From: Phaseolus vulgaris
Lineage: Eukaryota; Streptophyta; Magnoliopsida; Fabales; Fabaceae
Assembly (NCBI RefSeq): GCF_000499845.2
Contig: NC_023750.2
Location: 35,096,554 to 35,160,553, forward strand
Reading direction: 5' to 3'
Length of the DNA stretch: 64,000 bases
In this document: in pieces, positions 32,274 to 44,200 of the stretch
Layout: every line of letters begins with the position of its first letter
Position numbering within the stretch: position 1 is the first letter of the stretch
Made by a program: the position numbers and the translations under genes
The notes under the pieces: model-generated
What the model was told of the DNA's origin: nothing
What the model saw: only the letters and a program-made list of their open reading frames with translations
Database searches by the model: none

Positions 32274-33400
32274 TTAACTAAAATAGAACTTTAAATGACT
32301 TGCATTCCATGTTCTTGGTATCACTTTCTCTTCCAGAGTTTCTAATCTATAGGCTCCATTTTGCAAATTTTCTAGTACCCTGAAAGGACCTTCCCAATTG
32401 GATGCTAGCTTTTCATGTCGTGGATCCTTTCGAGCATCAGTTCGCATTCTCCATACCAAATCCCCCTCTTTAAAATCTCTTAATTTTACCTTTGCATTAA
32501 ACCTCTTCATCGCTCTTCTCTTTACTGCTGTTTCTTTTATTTTTGCTCGTTCTCTAAGTTCTTCAATAAGATCAAGGTCAGTCCGCAAACATTCATTGTT
32601 GATATTCCAATCTTCCATTTGCCTTCGTAATGTTGGTTCATTTACTTCTACTGGTAGCATTGCATCTGTTCCATATGTGAGATTAAAGGGTGTTTCACCA
32701 GTTGACGTTTGTGGTGTGCATTTATACGCCCATAATACCTCTGGTAACTTCTCGGCCCATAGACCCTTAGCATTTCCTAACCTCTTCTTTAATTGTCCGA
32801 GAATAACTTTGTTTGCCGCTTCGGCTTGTCCATTCGTTTGTGGATGTTCAACTGAAGTGGTTGTGGACTTGATCCCCAAATCTGCATAAAATTCCTTAAG
32901 TTTTTTGTCAATGAATTGTCGGCCATTGTCAGTAATAATGGTGTGTGGGATTCCAAATCGACATATTATATTTTTTCATACAAACGTTTGAACCTGCTGA
33001 GTTGTTATCTTAGTCAATGCTTCTGCTTCTATCCATTTTGTAAAGTAGTCCACAGCTACTATCATGAACTTGGTTTGTCCTCGTCCAAGTGGAAATGGAC
33101 CAAGTATATCAATTCCCCATTTTGCAAATGGCTAAGGAGAAGTAATTCCTTGCAACTCTTGCGCTGGTATACGATTTAAACTTCCAAACTCTTGACATTT
33201 TTTACATGCTTTAACATAAAGTTCACAATCTTCTCGGATTGTTGGCCAATAGTAACCAACTCTGCAGACTTTAGTTGCCATTGTTCGAGCTCCACAATGT
33301 AGTCCACAAATTCCTTCATGGAGTTCTTTAATTACATATTCAGCTTGTTCTCTTGACAGACATTTTAACAAAGGCATAGAATATCCTCTTTTGTAAAGTT
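32274..33400 (-). pseudogene. Tat-lineage Ty3/gypsy integrase
   Basis: Integrase joins element DNA to the host genome. On the minus strand: the zinc-binding region with CGLHCGARTMATKV and CELYVKACKKCQEF (about 33300-33190), then the catalytic core with IDILGPF near 33105, TDNGRQF near 32925 and PQTNGQAEAANKVIL near 32840, so the D, D and E positions are present. The C-terminal part has FKEGDLVWRM near 32475 and ends NASHLKFYFS at 32274. A TAG near 33131 and a TGA near 32975 interrupt it. Confidence 0.88.
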
Positions 33401-34161
33401 CATCACCAATTAAAACAAAACTAGCCACTTTCTTTGCCGTTTTTGTATCTGGTTCAACACCTTGTTCTTGGCTCTTTATCACTTCTATATATGTTTTTAT
33501 CCATTCATCTTTTGACATTGTAATATTGAAGCATTCTTCTAAACTAACTGTTGGATGACTGAGGGTTTGTTGTATGACTGAATTATGTTGCACTTGTCGT
33601 TGTTGGCTTGCTAATTTGGATAACGAGTCTGCTTTCATGTTTAATTCTCTCGGAATATATTTCATTTTGGCCTTATTAAAGCATTGCATAATATTTAATA
33701 TTTTATGATAATATTTCATTAATAATGGATCTTTTACCTGATACTCCCCCTTGCACCTGTCCCACCGAAAGTTGAGAGTCACTTTTGCAAATGACATTTT
33801 CGACTCCCATGTCTCTGGCCAATAATAATCCTGCAACAAGAGCTTCATATTAGGCTTGGTTGTTGGATGTTCTGAACTCAAACTTTAATGCCATCTCTAC
33901 TTGGAAGTTATCTGGTCCTTCAAGTACTATCCATGCTCCGCTTCCTCTTTTGCTTGACGCGCCATCTACATACAATGTCCACTGCTCTTGTTGTGTTGTT
34001 GTCAGCATCTGAATAATGAAATCCACCAGGGATTGGGCTTTGATTGGTCCTCTTGGTTCATACTTGATTCCATATTCTGAAAGCTCCATCGACCATGTCA
34101 CCATTCTACCTGCAAGTTCTGGTTTTCTCAAAATTTTAGATATTGGATAATCTGTCCTCAC
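33401..34161 (-). pseudogene. second (archaeal-type) RNase H of the Tat pol
   Basis: LYVDGASSKRGSGAWIVLEG (about 34040) with FEFRTSNNQA near 33870 is the RVT_3/archaeal-type RNase H that Tat-lineage elements carry in addition to the usual gypsy RNase H. After a shift near 33860 it continues with GEYQVKDPLLMKYYHKIL and YIPRELNMKADSLSKLAS, the end of that domain. Presence of this second RNase H is the main reason for calling the lineage Tat. Confidence 0.8.
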
Positions 34162-34167
34162 AATTAT

Positions 34168-35544
34168 CTAATGATTCTGAAAATATGGTCGAAGACGCCT
34201 CGCGGCATACACCAGTGTTAAGGCAACTTTTTCAACCTTGGGATATCTGGTTTCGGCATTTTGAAGGGATCTACTTACAAAATATATCGATTTTTGCTCT
34301 GGGTTTTCTTGGATCAAGGCAGCTCCTATGGCTTCATTTGAAGTTGCTAGGTAAACTATGATAGGTTGGGTTGACATAGGTTTAACTAAGATTGGTGGTT
34401 CGGCCACTATACTTTTGATTTGAGAAAAGGCTTGCTCACATCGCTCATTCCACTCAAAGGTTTCAGATTTTTTTAACAAGTTTACTATCGATTTAGTTTT
34501 CTCAGCCAAAATTGGTAGAAATCTTGACAATGAGTTCAACTTCCCCACCAGTCTTTGTACCTCCTTCAAGTTTTTTGGACTTCCCATCTTCATTATTGCT
34601 TCGCATTTATCAGGATTTGCCTCAATTCCTCTGTTTGTTAACATGAAGCCCAAAAATTTTCCACCTCTCACACCGAAAACGCACTTTTCTGGATTAAGAC
34701 GAATATTGTATTTTCTTATTTGTGCAAACACCTCCTCAAGGTCTTCCAAATGTTTATGTACTTTATCTGATTTAACCACCATATCATCGACATAAACCTC
34801 CATGTTCTTTCCAATTTTCTCTTTAAACACCTTATCCATCAACCTCTGATAGGTGGCTCTAGCATATTTTAAACCGAAAGGCATGACTTTATAACAATAA
34901 TTTGCAGTATCTGTGGTGAAAGTTGTTTTTAGGATATCTGGTCCATACATCTGTATTTGATTATACCCTGAATAGGCATCAAGAAAGCTCATCATCTCCT
35001 GACCAGACGCTCCATCAACCAATCGGTCTATGTTAGGTAATGGATATGTGTCTTTTGGGCAGGCTTTATTCAGATCTGTGTAATTTGTGCACATTCTCAA
35101 TTTTCCATTCGGTTTCTTAACAAGTACCACATTAGATAACCATGTAGTATATTGAGCTTCTCGGATGAAACCAGCTTGCATCAATTTCTCAGTTTCCTCA
35201 ATTGCTGCCTTCCGTCTTTCTTCTCCTAGTTTTCTTCGTTTTTGAGATATCGGCCTTGCTTCTCGGCAAATAGATAACTTGTGACAAATTACCTCTGGAT
35301 CAATTCCAGGAATATCATATGGTCTCCAAGCAAATAAGTCTTTGTTGTTACGTAACACTGTAATAAGTTTGCTCAATAATTCTTCAGGCATACTTCCACC
35401 TATGTAAGTACATTGTCTCTCGTCCTGGCCTAATACCACAGCTGTCGTCTCTTCTTTTGGTTCCAACCTCTCATCATTCAATCTGGGGTCTAGATCCACC
35501 ATTGCCACCATTTTTTTAATATCTTTATTTTCTTTCAAATTCAT
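34168..35544 (-). CDS. Tat-lineage Ty3/gypsy reverse transcriptase and first RNase H (open 458 codons)
   Basis: A single minus-strand frame of 458 codons, the longest open frame in the window. Order: linker with DLFAWRPYDIPGIDP, RT fingers LVKKPNGKLRMCTNYTDLNK, palm SFLDAYSGYNQIQM, KVMPFGLKYARATYQRLMD, the active-site box YVDDMVVKS intact, then connection domain RGIEANPDKCEAIM and the start of the gypsy RNase H with IVYLATSNEAIGAALIQE and RYPKVEKVALTLVYAARRL. That RNase H reads YLATS where the family has an aspartate (YL-A/S-xS-D), and it ends at a stop before its last motifs. RT itself shows no obvious lesion, though flanking domains are broken. Confidence 0.9.
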   Translation of the reverse strand: MNLKENKDIKKMVAMVDLDPRLNDERLEPKEETTAVVLGQDERQCTYIGGSMPEELLSKLITVLRNNKDLFAWRPYDIPGIDPEVICHKLSICREARPISQKRRKLGEERRKAAIEETEKLMQAGFIREAQYTTWLSNVVLVKKPNGKLRMCTNYTDLNKACPKDTYPLPNIDRLVDGASGQEMMSFLDAYSGYNQIQMYGPDILKTTFTTDTANYCYKVMPFGLKYARATYQRLMDKVFKEKIGKNMEVYVDDMVVKSDKVHKHLEDLEEVFAQIRKYNIRLNPEKCVFGVRGGKFLGFMLTNRGIEANPDKCEAIMKMGSPKNLKEVQRLVGKLNSLSRFLPILAEKTKSIVNLLKKSETFEWNERCEQAFSQIKSIVAEPPILVKPMSTQPIIVYLATSNEAIGAALIQENPEQKSIYFVSRSLQNAETRYPKVEKVALTLVYAARRLRPYFQNH

Positions 35545-35568
35545 CTTTAAACCTGCTGCATAACACTC

Positions 35569-36417
35569 TCAAGCATCTTTTTGATTGACATAAATTGTTG
35601 CTATCTCCCCCTTCTCTGTTGGGAATTTCATGGCTAAGTGCGGTGTTGAGACTATTGCTCCCAACTTATTCAGAGAAGATCGTCCCAACAATACATTGTA
35701 TGATGTGGAAGCATCCACCACTAAGTACCTGATTTTGATCTTTTTAGTCTTACTGCCTCTTCCGAATGTTGTCATTAAATCTACATATCCTTTTGTGCTA
35801 ACTCTTTCACCCGAGAAGCCAATGATTTGTTCTCGGAAAGGTACAATATCTTCTTCTCTCAAGTGCAACCTTTTTAAAGTATCCCAAAACAAAATATCAA
35901 CTGAACTCCCCTGGTCAACCAAGGTTTTCATGACAACATACTCGACTATTTCTACTGTTATCACCATAGGGTCATCATGATCAGGATCAATTTCTTGAAA
36001 ATCTTCATCTGTAAACAGCACTGGTGGCAAAGTTCTTCTTTTAAAAATATGATTAACGATTCTGATACTTCTCCAGTGTTGTTTTCTTGCTGACGAGGAT
36101 TCTTTTCCAGAGAAACCACCTGAAATTGTGTATATAAACCCCCTGACCTGCCTTCCCAAACTTCGCTCCCTGCTTCGCCTTACTGACTGTGTGTTTTGAT
36201 AAACTCTATCACTTCTTCCTTCTGGCCTTCCAACCCTTCTATCATCTCTTTTTTCTACACTTTTATTTTCTCTTCTTTTGAATCTTTCCACCCTTCTCTC
36301 TCCGGTCTCTCCCCCTCTCAAACCTCTCCCGGGGCTTAACTTCATTCTTGTATTTCCCCCTCGGATGAAATGTTTCAACTGCCCCACATGGATCAATTCT
36401 TCTATTCTGTCTTTCAA
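35569..36417 (-). pseudogene. Tat-lineage aspartic protease region
   Basis: A 282-codon minus-strand frame. After an Arg-rich, charged linker comes FTDEDFQEIDPDHDDPMVI and the protease core VMKTLVDQGSSVDILFWDTL near 35930, where DQGSS stands at the catalytic D-T/S-G position of retroviral-type proteases. YNVLLGRSSLNKLGAIVS near 35690 and FPTEKGEIATIYVNQKDA at the end are typical of Tat/Ogre polyproteins. It is separated from RT by a stop and a 24-bp gap, and from gag by a stop near 36521. Confidence 0.82.
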
Positions 36418-37317
36418 CCCAATGCATTCTTCTGTATGATGACCATGATTTTTATGATTCTCACAATGCTTGGTGCGATCTGCTCTCTCTGGTGTTCTTG
36501 CTTTTCTTGGTGGTGGTATTATTTATGCTGCCATGGCTTCCTGTAAAACTCTTGCTCTGTTTATATTCAAAGGTGTGTATTGTTGGAATTTTCGGCTTCT
36601 AAACTCTTCTCGGGCTCTTCTAGCCATAGGTGCACTTTCTCTTTCCATAACCCTTTTCTCACCTCCATCAACCCTCACTTGGTTTCGGAACTCTCTCAGT
36701 TCTTCCATCTGCATAAATTTTGATGCTCGTTGCCTTAGTTCATCCAGATTAGTCGCGGGTTTTTTGCAAAGGCTATCGGCAAATGGTCCCGATTTTAGTG
36801 TTATTATCATATGATGCATGGTAACCTCTGGGCTGAGATTTCGAATCCCCAAGGTGACCTTTCCAAAGCGTTCCATGAACATTCTCAACGACTCTCCCTT
36901 CTCTTGTCTTATGTTTACCAAGGCAATTGATGTTAAATGATGAGGGCGACTAGTTGCAAACTGAGCACCAAACTTTTCCACCAATGTATCGAAACAATCG
37001 ACGCTCAAAGGTGGGAGGCGTGTGAACCAACTCAATGCTGCTCCTTTCAGGGTCGTAGGGAACACTCTACACATAACAACATCATTCCACGTATATAAGT
37101 TGATCTGAGTGGTATATATTGCAATATGTTCATCAGGGTCTGTACTTCCGTCATATTTGTCAATGGTCAAATTTTTCCAATTGTCAGGTAATGGAGTATT
37201 ATTAACTATAACATCATAGAACGGATGCTTTCTGGAAGATGCTCCTGCAAAAAACTCCAGAGTTTTCAAGCAATCTTCTCTTAGTTTGGGAACTTTCGTT
37301 GTGATGCAGCCTTTCAT
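36418..37317 (-). pseudogene. Tat-lineage gag with degenerate zinc knuckle
   Basis: The gag core frame 37317-36523 has YDGSTDPDEHIAIYTTQINL near 37155, FPTTLKGAALSWFTRLPPLS near 37050, RQEKGESLRMFMERFGKVTL near 36890 and KSGPFADSLCKKPATNLDEL near 36790 (Retrotrans_gag family). After a stop near 36521 a Cys/His block CENHKNHGHHTEEC (about 36480) followed by LKDRIEELIHVGQLK is the knuckle-like end seen in Tat/Ogre gag. The 5' side is cut: copia sequence starts by 37448, and neither a Tat primer site nor a 5' LTR is present. Confidence 0.85.
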
Positions 37318-37447
37318 TCATTTGTGCTCTAGGCTGAATGATTTCGAAGGATGAATTCAAAATTGTTTCCTCTTGTAATTTTCTCCTGATATGAGCATTT
37401 GATGCACCACATCAGACAAGGAATATTCATCTTCATTAACGCTAATA

Positions 37448-37459
37448 TGGTATCAGAGC
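37448..37459 (+). other. primer-binding site of the plus-strand copia
   Basis: TGGTATCAGAGC, a perfect match to the plant initiator-Met tRNA primer site, preceded by a short AT-rich piece that is probably the very end of a lost 5' LTR (somewhere in 37330-37445). Confidence 0.85.
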
Positions 37460-37568
37460 TCTTCATTTTGCGCTTCTCTCTGATCTTTATTTCCCCCCTT
37501 TGTTGTTCTTGATTATCTTTTTTTTTTCTCTTTCAAAATCTTTATTGGGTTTAAAAATCTCTTAGGCA

Positions 37569-38150
37569 ATGTTTAATGAAAACCCTAGTCTTAATAGTAG
37601 TCACACCATTACATGCAATTTTTGTGGTAAATATGGTCATACTGAGGTTGTTTGTTTTTGCAAAGTGGGTTTTCCTTCTAGTAATGTTAAAACCTCAAAG
37701 TTTTCTTCTACTAGAAAAGTCTGCACTTTTTGTAATCGTCTTGGCCACATTGTCGACACCTGTTATAAAAAGCATGGGTTCCCTCCTGGCTACAAATTCA
37801 CCAATTAGACATCCCAAGCCAATAATATGATTACTACTGACACTTTTTCTGAGCTTTTTTCTAAAGAACAAGATATAAAGAGGATTCAACTTACATCACA
37901 GCAGTGTCAATTCCTTACCAACATTTTGCGTCAGCAAAACCTTGAGGATCCTGCCTCTCACACTCAAATTAATCAAGTTGGCACCTTCTCTGCGGATGAA
38001 ATCCCCAATACTGAGCATTCTTCAACAGGTAAGTTTCTCTCTTCACTATCTGCTATTAAAGAATCTTGGATTATTGATTCTGGTGTCACGGATCATGTTT
38101 GTCACAATTTGAACTGGCTTGTACCTTATCACTACCTTACCTGCTTCTAG
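37569..38150 (+). pseudogene. copia gag end and protease
   Basis: Two CCHC knuckles are visible: CNFCGKYGHTEVVC (about 37614-37655) and CTFCNRLGHIVDTC (about 37722-37763). After a TAG at 37806 the frame continues to SWIIDSGVTDHVCHN near 38065, the copia protease active site (DSG). The gag core before the knuckles is absent: only about 110 bp separate the primer site from the knuckle ORF, so most of gag is deleted. Confidence 0.8.
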
Positions 38151-39060
38151 TCGTTCTAAACCGCATTGTTTTGCTCTTTTTATTAATTGTAATATCACAG
38201 ACAAAACATTGTGGCATTATAAACTACGACACCCTTCACTTGAAAGATTACATGTCTTAAGCAAACAATACTCTTTTATTACTGTTGATACTCGTCATGT
38301 ATGTGACACTTGTAGTCGTGCAAAATAGAGAAAACTTCCTTTCACTTTAAGTAATACTGTTACCTCTGCTATTTTTAATCTTGTACACTTTGATATTTGG
38401 GGACCATGTTCCATAATCTCTATGCAAGGTTTTCGTTATTTCTTGACTATTGTTGATGATAACTCGCGTTATACTTGGGTTATTATGCTGCATAACAAAT
38501 CTGAAGTGCATCAGCACATCATTGACTTCACTGTTTTCGTTAAAAATCATTTCAAAACTAATATCAAAACGATTCGTACTGACAATGATGTTGAGTTTGC
38601 TATGTCAAATTTTTATGCTTCAAAGGGAATTATACATCAAAAATCTTGTGTTGAAACACCACAACAAAATGGCATTGTAGAACGTAAACATCAACACATA
38701 CTAAATGTAACCCAAGGTTTACTTTTTCAAGCAAATCTTCCTCCTATTTTTTGGGAATTTGCTGTAAATCATGATGTTTTCTTAATAAATGTTATTCCTA
38801 CTCAATTACTTAATAACATCACTCCTCATGAAAAGTTGTTTGGAAAACCATATGACATTTCCTTTCTAAAAGTGTTTGGTTGTCTCTGTTATGCTAATAT
38901 CATTACTGCACATAGGAAAAAATTAGATGATAAATCTATCAAAGGTATTTTTCTTGGCTTCCCGTAAAATACAAAAGGTTATATTATCTTAAATTTAAAG
39001 TTTCATAGCATAGAGATATCAAGACATGTAATCTTTCATGAAAACCACTTTCCATATAAA
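38151..39060 (+). pseudogene. copia GAG-pre-integrase and integrase
   Basis: LWHYKLRHPSLERLHVLS near 38211 and HVCDTCSRAK near 38298 mark the zinc-binding region. The catalytic core has LVHFDIWGP near 38383, FLTIVDDNSRYTWV near 38440, IRTDNDVEF near 38573 and PQQNGIVERKHQ near 38659, so the D, D and E residues are present. VFGCLCYA and KSIKGIFLGFP follow. A TAG at 38326 and a stop at 38965 interrupt the frame. Confidence 0.85.
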
Positions 39061-40276
39061 TTGGACTGTGGCTTGCCCAAGGACCCTAACACTTTATCTC
39101 TCCCTATTTCTAACGCATATAATTCTGCTTTTGATTTTTTTTTCTAATACTGCACCTCCTGCCGAGCCATGTGCTTCTACTCCTGCACCCAATATTGTCC
39201 CTCCATCAGCCTCATTATCCTCTGATCTTCCAACAAATAGTGTCTCTGCTCCTGCATCCAACATTGCACCTCCACCAGAATTATCACCGTCTGCATCTCC
39301 AGGAAGCAACTCACCCCAATTTCCAAGAAGATCAGCTCATCCTCCCCGACAACCTACCTATCTTGCGGATTTCCACACTGCAACCAACACTGTAAGTAGT
39401 AGATATCCTTATCTTCCAATTTTAGAAATGTTATTTCCTCTATCAATTCTCATCCTGAACCTCGGACATATAACGAAGCCTCCAAACATGCTTCTTACCC
39501 CTCTCCCTCTAGGAAAGAAAACTATTGGTTGTAAATGAGTATATAAAATCAAATACCATTCTAATGGCACTGTTGAGCGCCACAAAGCTAGAGATGTTGC
39601 CAAAGGGTTCACCCAACTTGAAGGACTTGATTTCTTAGACACTTTTGCTTCTGTTGCTAAACTCACTACCCTCCGCCTTCTCCTTGCTATTGCCACTACC
39701 AAAAATTGGATTTTAAAACAACTTGATGTCAATAATGCCTTTCTTCATGGTGATCTCCTTGAAGAGGTATACATGATCCCTCCATCTGGCCTCTCTCTTC
39801 CTTCTCCCCAGCATGTTTGCAAGCTTCAACGGTCTTTGTATGGCCTTCGTCAAGCTGGTCGCCAATGGTACGCCAAACTTTCTACTTTTCTTTTATCAAA
39901 TAATTACTCTATTTCTGCTACTGATCATTCTCTTTTTCTTAAATATAATAACGATAAACTCACTGTTATTCTTGTTTATGTTGATGATTTGCTCTTAACT
40001 GGCGATGACACGGAGGAAATCAATACAATTATTGCATCCCTTCACCATCACTTCAAGATAAAAAATTTAGGCCATTTCACTTACTTTGTGGGATTGGAAA
40101 TTGCTCGCAACAGTTCTGGTCTTCATTTAAGTCAACGCAAGTATACTTTTGATCTTCTTCACGAAACTGGCATGCTTGACTCTGCACCTGTGGCCACTCC
40201 TATGACTCATACCTCCCGTCTCTCTCCCGATCAAGGCTCCCCTCTTGATGCTGATGCAACTTCTCAATACAGAAGA
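39061..40276 (+). pseudogene. copia linker and reverse transcriptase
   Basis: A Pro/Ser-rich linker (39150-39360) leads to RT: VAKGFTQ-like block near 39595, LDTFASVAKLTTLRLLLAIA near 39634, KQLDVNNAFLHGDLLEEVYM near 39717, then SLYGLRQAGRQWYAKLS near 39835 and the intact box LVYVDDLLLTGDD near 39973. LGHFTYFVGLEIARNSSGLH follows near 40068. RT is cut off at 40276, just where a Sirevirus LTR end begins, so RNase H and the 3' LTR are missing. A frameshift/stop lies near 39538. Confidence 0.85.
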
Positions 40277-40465
40277 TGTTAGAATATATGGCTTTAAACT
40301 AGAGGAGGGGTGAATTGTTTAAAGAGAGTTTTCAAAAACTTTTCAGCCTTGAATGAAATTACTTCAAGAAAACCTTGATTAAGAAATTAGTTTTTCAAAA
40401 CATAAAGCAAAAGGCACAACACTAGTAAAAACAATCGGTTGTTTATAACAGTTAACAAATATCAA
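40277..40465 (-). mobile_element. Sirevirus LTR fragment
   Basis: It starts TGTTAGAATATATGG and continues with GAGGGGTGAATTGTTTAA, the same end as the minus-oriented LTRs at 20445 and 21958. Similarity fades after about 40465. Only the terminal 190 bp are present, inserted in or joined to the copia RT. Confidence 0.7.
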
Positions 40466-41224
40466 ACAAAGTGTATATTTTTTTTTTATCAACAAACAAA
40501 GTGTATCATTAAAAAATATATCAAATAAGTATTTCTCTCTTAAGTAACAATAGAGAATTCATGTTTTTCTTTTTCTATTTCTTAAACCATACTTTATAAA
40601 TAATTACCCTAGTTAACTATATATATATATATATGAGAATTTTGCCAAAGACACTAAATAATAATATGTGTTGGTTATCGTTGTCTATGAAATTCCTAGT
40701 GCAAAGAAGGTAATGAAATCCATAAATCACAAAAACATAAGTATTGAGCATCACTAAGTAAGTCGTACTAATTAAAGGGGGGAAATTGTATTTATATATC
40801 AAAACACTAAAAAATAAAATTGTATTTATATTATGATTCTAAAATTTAAAAAGTATTTTTTAAGTTTGAAAATATATTTTAAGTATTTCGAATTCTATAA
40901 TTTAAAGGATAATAATATATTAATAATTCCAAATTTATATACAATCACTTTACAACTTATTATTATCTAAACTCATATAATCAGTATAACTCTCAAATTA
41001 ATTGTGAAAGTATCATTTCCTAATTTAAAATATATTTTGAATCTAGAAAAAATTTTAAACTCTAGAATTAATCGTATTCTGAATTTTAAATTTCAAAATT
41101 TTAGAATTCAGAAAAAGAGTTCACTGGTATCAATAAAAAAAATTGAATAAAAGTACAAAGTTGTCATTTCACATGTGGGAGTGCAGAAAAAAACTTGGAG
41201 GTGCAGCAAGAAATTAGCTTGGTC
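40466..41224. other. AT-rich upstream region of the kinase gene
   Basis: No coding sequence. It contains an (AT)n run near 40619-40634 and several repeated TTTAAAATATATTTT-like words. It probably holds the upstream regulatory region of the gene starting at 41264. Confidence 0.45.
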
Positions 41225-41232
41225 GTATAAAG
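41225..41232 (+). promoter_or_regulatory. possible TATA box of the kinase gene
   Basis: GTATAAAG is only about 32 bp before the first ATG at 41264, which would leave almost no 5' leader. It may instead be a chance match. Confidence 0.3.
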
Positions 41233-41263
41233 AAGAAGAAAGAGTGAGGAAGTAGATAGGAGA

Positions 41264-44200
41264 ATGAGAGTCATGTCCTCTTCTACATGCTTCACTTCAC
41301 TTCCTCCATTTTTTCCATCTTCTCTCACCAAAACCACTAAACCATCACCAAGTACGTCTACTCTGTGACTTCAATGCATTCTAATTTCATTTATTCGCCA
41401 ACACTTTGTCAATCAAAATCATTTTCTGGAATGTTCATGCATGCGTAGCAACTCACAGTTTTTTCTATTACACGCAATTTCCCTTTTGAAATTATCTTTT
41501 TTTCAGTTCATATTGTAATTGTGAGAAGGATATGCATGGAAACTGAAGAAAGTTCAATTTTTTTAACAAATTATAATAACCGTATGACAACTTCTTTTGC
41601 CATGATTTTTTTGTGCAAAAATTGTATTATGTAATTTAATTGAGAAATATATCACTTGATGAAAGATAACTGTGGTTTGGTTTCTAAGTTTATAGTTGTT
41701 TGTTAGAGTTCAGCATGAGCATGAGTGAGGATCCGGTTCGTGAGTGGATTCTTTCAGAAGGGAAAGCTACAAAGATAACCAAAATTAGCCCTGTTGGTGG
41801 TGGTTGTATCAATCTTGCTAGTCGCTATGATACCGATGCTGGTTCCTTCTTTGTTAAAACAAACAGGTATGGCAGATGGAGATTGGACCTTCTGTTTTTG
41901 GTTTTGTGGTTAGGTTAATGAGTTGTGCCTTATGATTTCATTTTTTGTTTTGAATGTGTTGTGTTGTGTTGTGTTGTTTCAATTATCTTGGATTGGAGCA
42001 AAAGCTTCACTCCTTGCTTGTTATATGTGACAAGTTCTATGTGATTGAAAGTTGAAACTCTATATCAGGAGTATTGGATCATCCATGTTTGAAGCCGAGG
42101 CTCTCGGTTTAGAAGCTATGTATGAAACCGGGACTATCTGTGTACCTAAGCCCTATAAGGTGTGAATACTTAACATTTTTCTGTGACTGCTAATGTTTAG
42201 TATTTATATCTGTATAATGCTGGAGCAAACTTGAGTTGACTTGTTGCTAGGAGTTGTAGTTTGGACCTCTACCTAATGGTGGTTCTTTCATCATCATGGA
42301 ATTCATACAATTTGGTGCATCTAGAGGCTATCAGGTGAGAAACCTGGAAATTGCTGCCTATTAGAAGAGTGTATGCTCCTTAATCGTAATTTGGTGCTTG
42401 TTAGTCTGAACTAGGGAAGAAGCTTGCTGAAATGCATAAAGCTGGAAAGTCCAGTAAAGGCTATGGTTTCGACGTTGATAACACCATTGGCAGGTTTAAC
42501 GCACCTTCTTCATGAAAATGATCATTGTTACCATTTATCAGTTATCATCTTTTGTTTGTTATTGATTTCTTGGTATGTAATGTATTTTGTGCTGTAGCAC
42601 TCCACAAATAAACACCTGGTCATCAGATTGGATTCAATTTTATGGAGAGCATAGATTGGGTTACCAGTTGAAGTTATTATTGGACCGATTCGGTGACAGA
42701 GCCATTTACGAAAAAGGTCAATTTGTTCTGATACTAATGTTCTTCCCACTAATTAATTTTAGCTGTGCATCCATACACTTGTGAGTCAGTCTCTTTAGAC
42801 AAGTTTTTCCTTATCTTCTTCTAGGAAGAAAGAGAAGAAGAAAATAAATTTGACTTAGCTAAAATTAGTTTATGCACACATTTAAAAAAACAGAGAAATA
42901 TATGAGAGAACTTATTAGTAACATTTTGTTCCAGGAGGGAATTGAATTCCATGAGTACACATAAAACTTTTAACCACTACACCAACAAAGTTAATGAGAA
43001 AACTTATGCAAATTAATTCATGCAAGTGTGAAGAAGCTAATTTTCATTTTTTCTTATTTTTCTTTAAAAAGGAGCTTAGAGAGAAACTTATCCAAATAGG
43101 TTCATATTCAGAGCGAAAAAAACAAGTAGGTCAATAGAACTTGAACAGACATGAAAGGTACACTAACTTCATTGAAAAAGGGTGAATAGGAAGCTTTCTT
43201 TTTTTGTGGATAGTTGTATATATTTTGACCTTTCATTTAGTGACCATTTCCTGTTTTGACCATTCTTCTTGGTGTAACCGTAGAACAAATGTCAGAGAAT
43301 CTAAGTAAGAGTGTAGTACCTTGAGGGAAGAAAATTTTCAAGGTATTCTAAACATTTAATTTAATCTAGAATGTAAATCTCGAGTAAGAAATATATTTAT
43401 CGGAAAAATACTACATAAGAAAGTAAGTACAACTAAGCACTATTAGCTATGTTACTCAAACTTGCCATTTGTTCATTATTGCATTTCATTACAATTTTGA
43501 TTCTTTACTCGTATTAACATATAATGTTCTCTTTGTATTGAAACTCCCAAAATGACACCATACATATTGCTTGACTTGTTCTATAGGACAGAGACTAGTG
43601 AAAAGCATGGGACGCCTTTTTGCCAATGTGGTGATAGAACCATGCTTGCTACATGGAGACCTCTGGAGTGGAAACATTAGCTCTAACAGAAATGGAGAGC
43701 CTGTCATATTGGACCCAGCATGTTATTGTAAGTCAAGCATTTACAGAAAGATGTTGTATGACAGCTAAAGTTTGGAACCAGATTAACAGTTGAAATTCGT
43801 TGTCAGGTTTAATTTAACTCACAACAACAAAAGACTTGTACCATAGGAACACACACAAGCAGAAAGGCAAAAGTAAGAGGGTCTAGTTTGAATTCAGAAA
43901 ATTGTGACTTTTGATATATGCGGCTCACAATATAATTGCCTGTCAAAATAGTTGAAATAAATTATAAATTGCTGAAGAGTAGACTTCTAAATGAGTTGTA
44001 ATCCCATGTCTCTCGGTGAACTTTTTCAAAGCCATTTTATTACTGTACGTGGCCCAAAATTTTAGCCTAATTTAAATATTTTATCAAACACATTTTGGAA
44101 GACCTTTGTTGAGTTAAGGATGGGAAGTTGGAAGCACAGCTGAATTAAGTTGCATCTCCAGAATTATTAAAAAAAAAGGGCTGACAGTTATGGCTACTGT

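Noticed and set aside
32398..32889. 163-codon plus-strand ORF over the integrase
   Set aside because: Antisense shadow of the minus-strand integrase, which carries the recognisable motifs.
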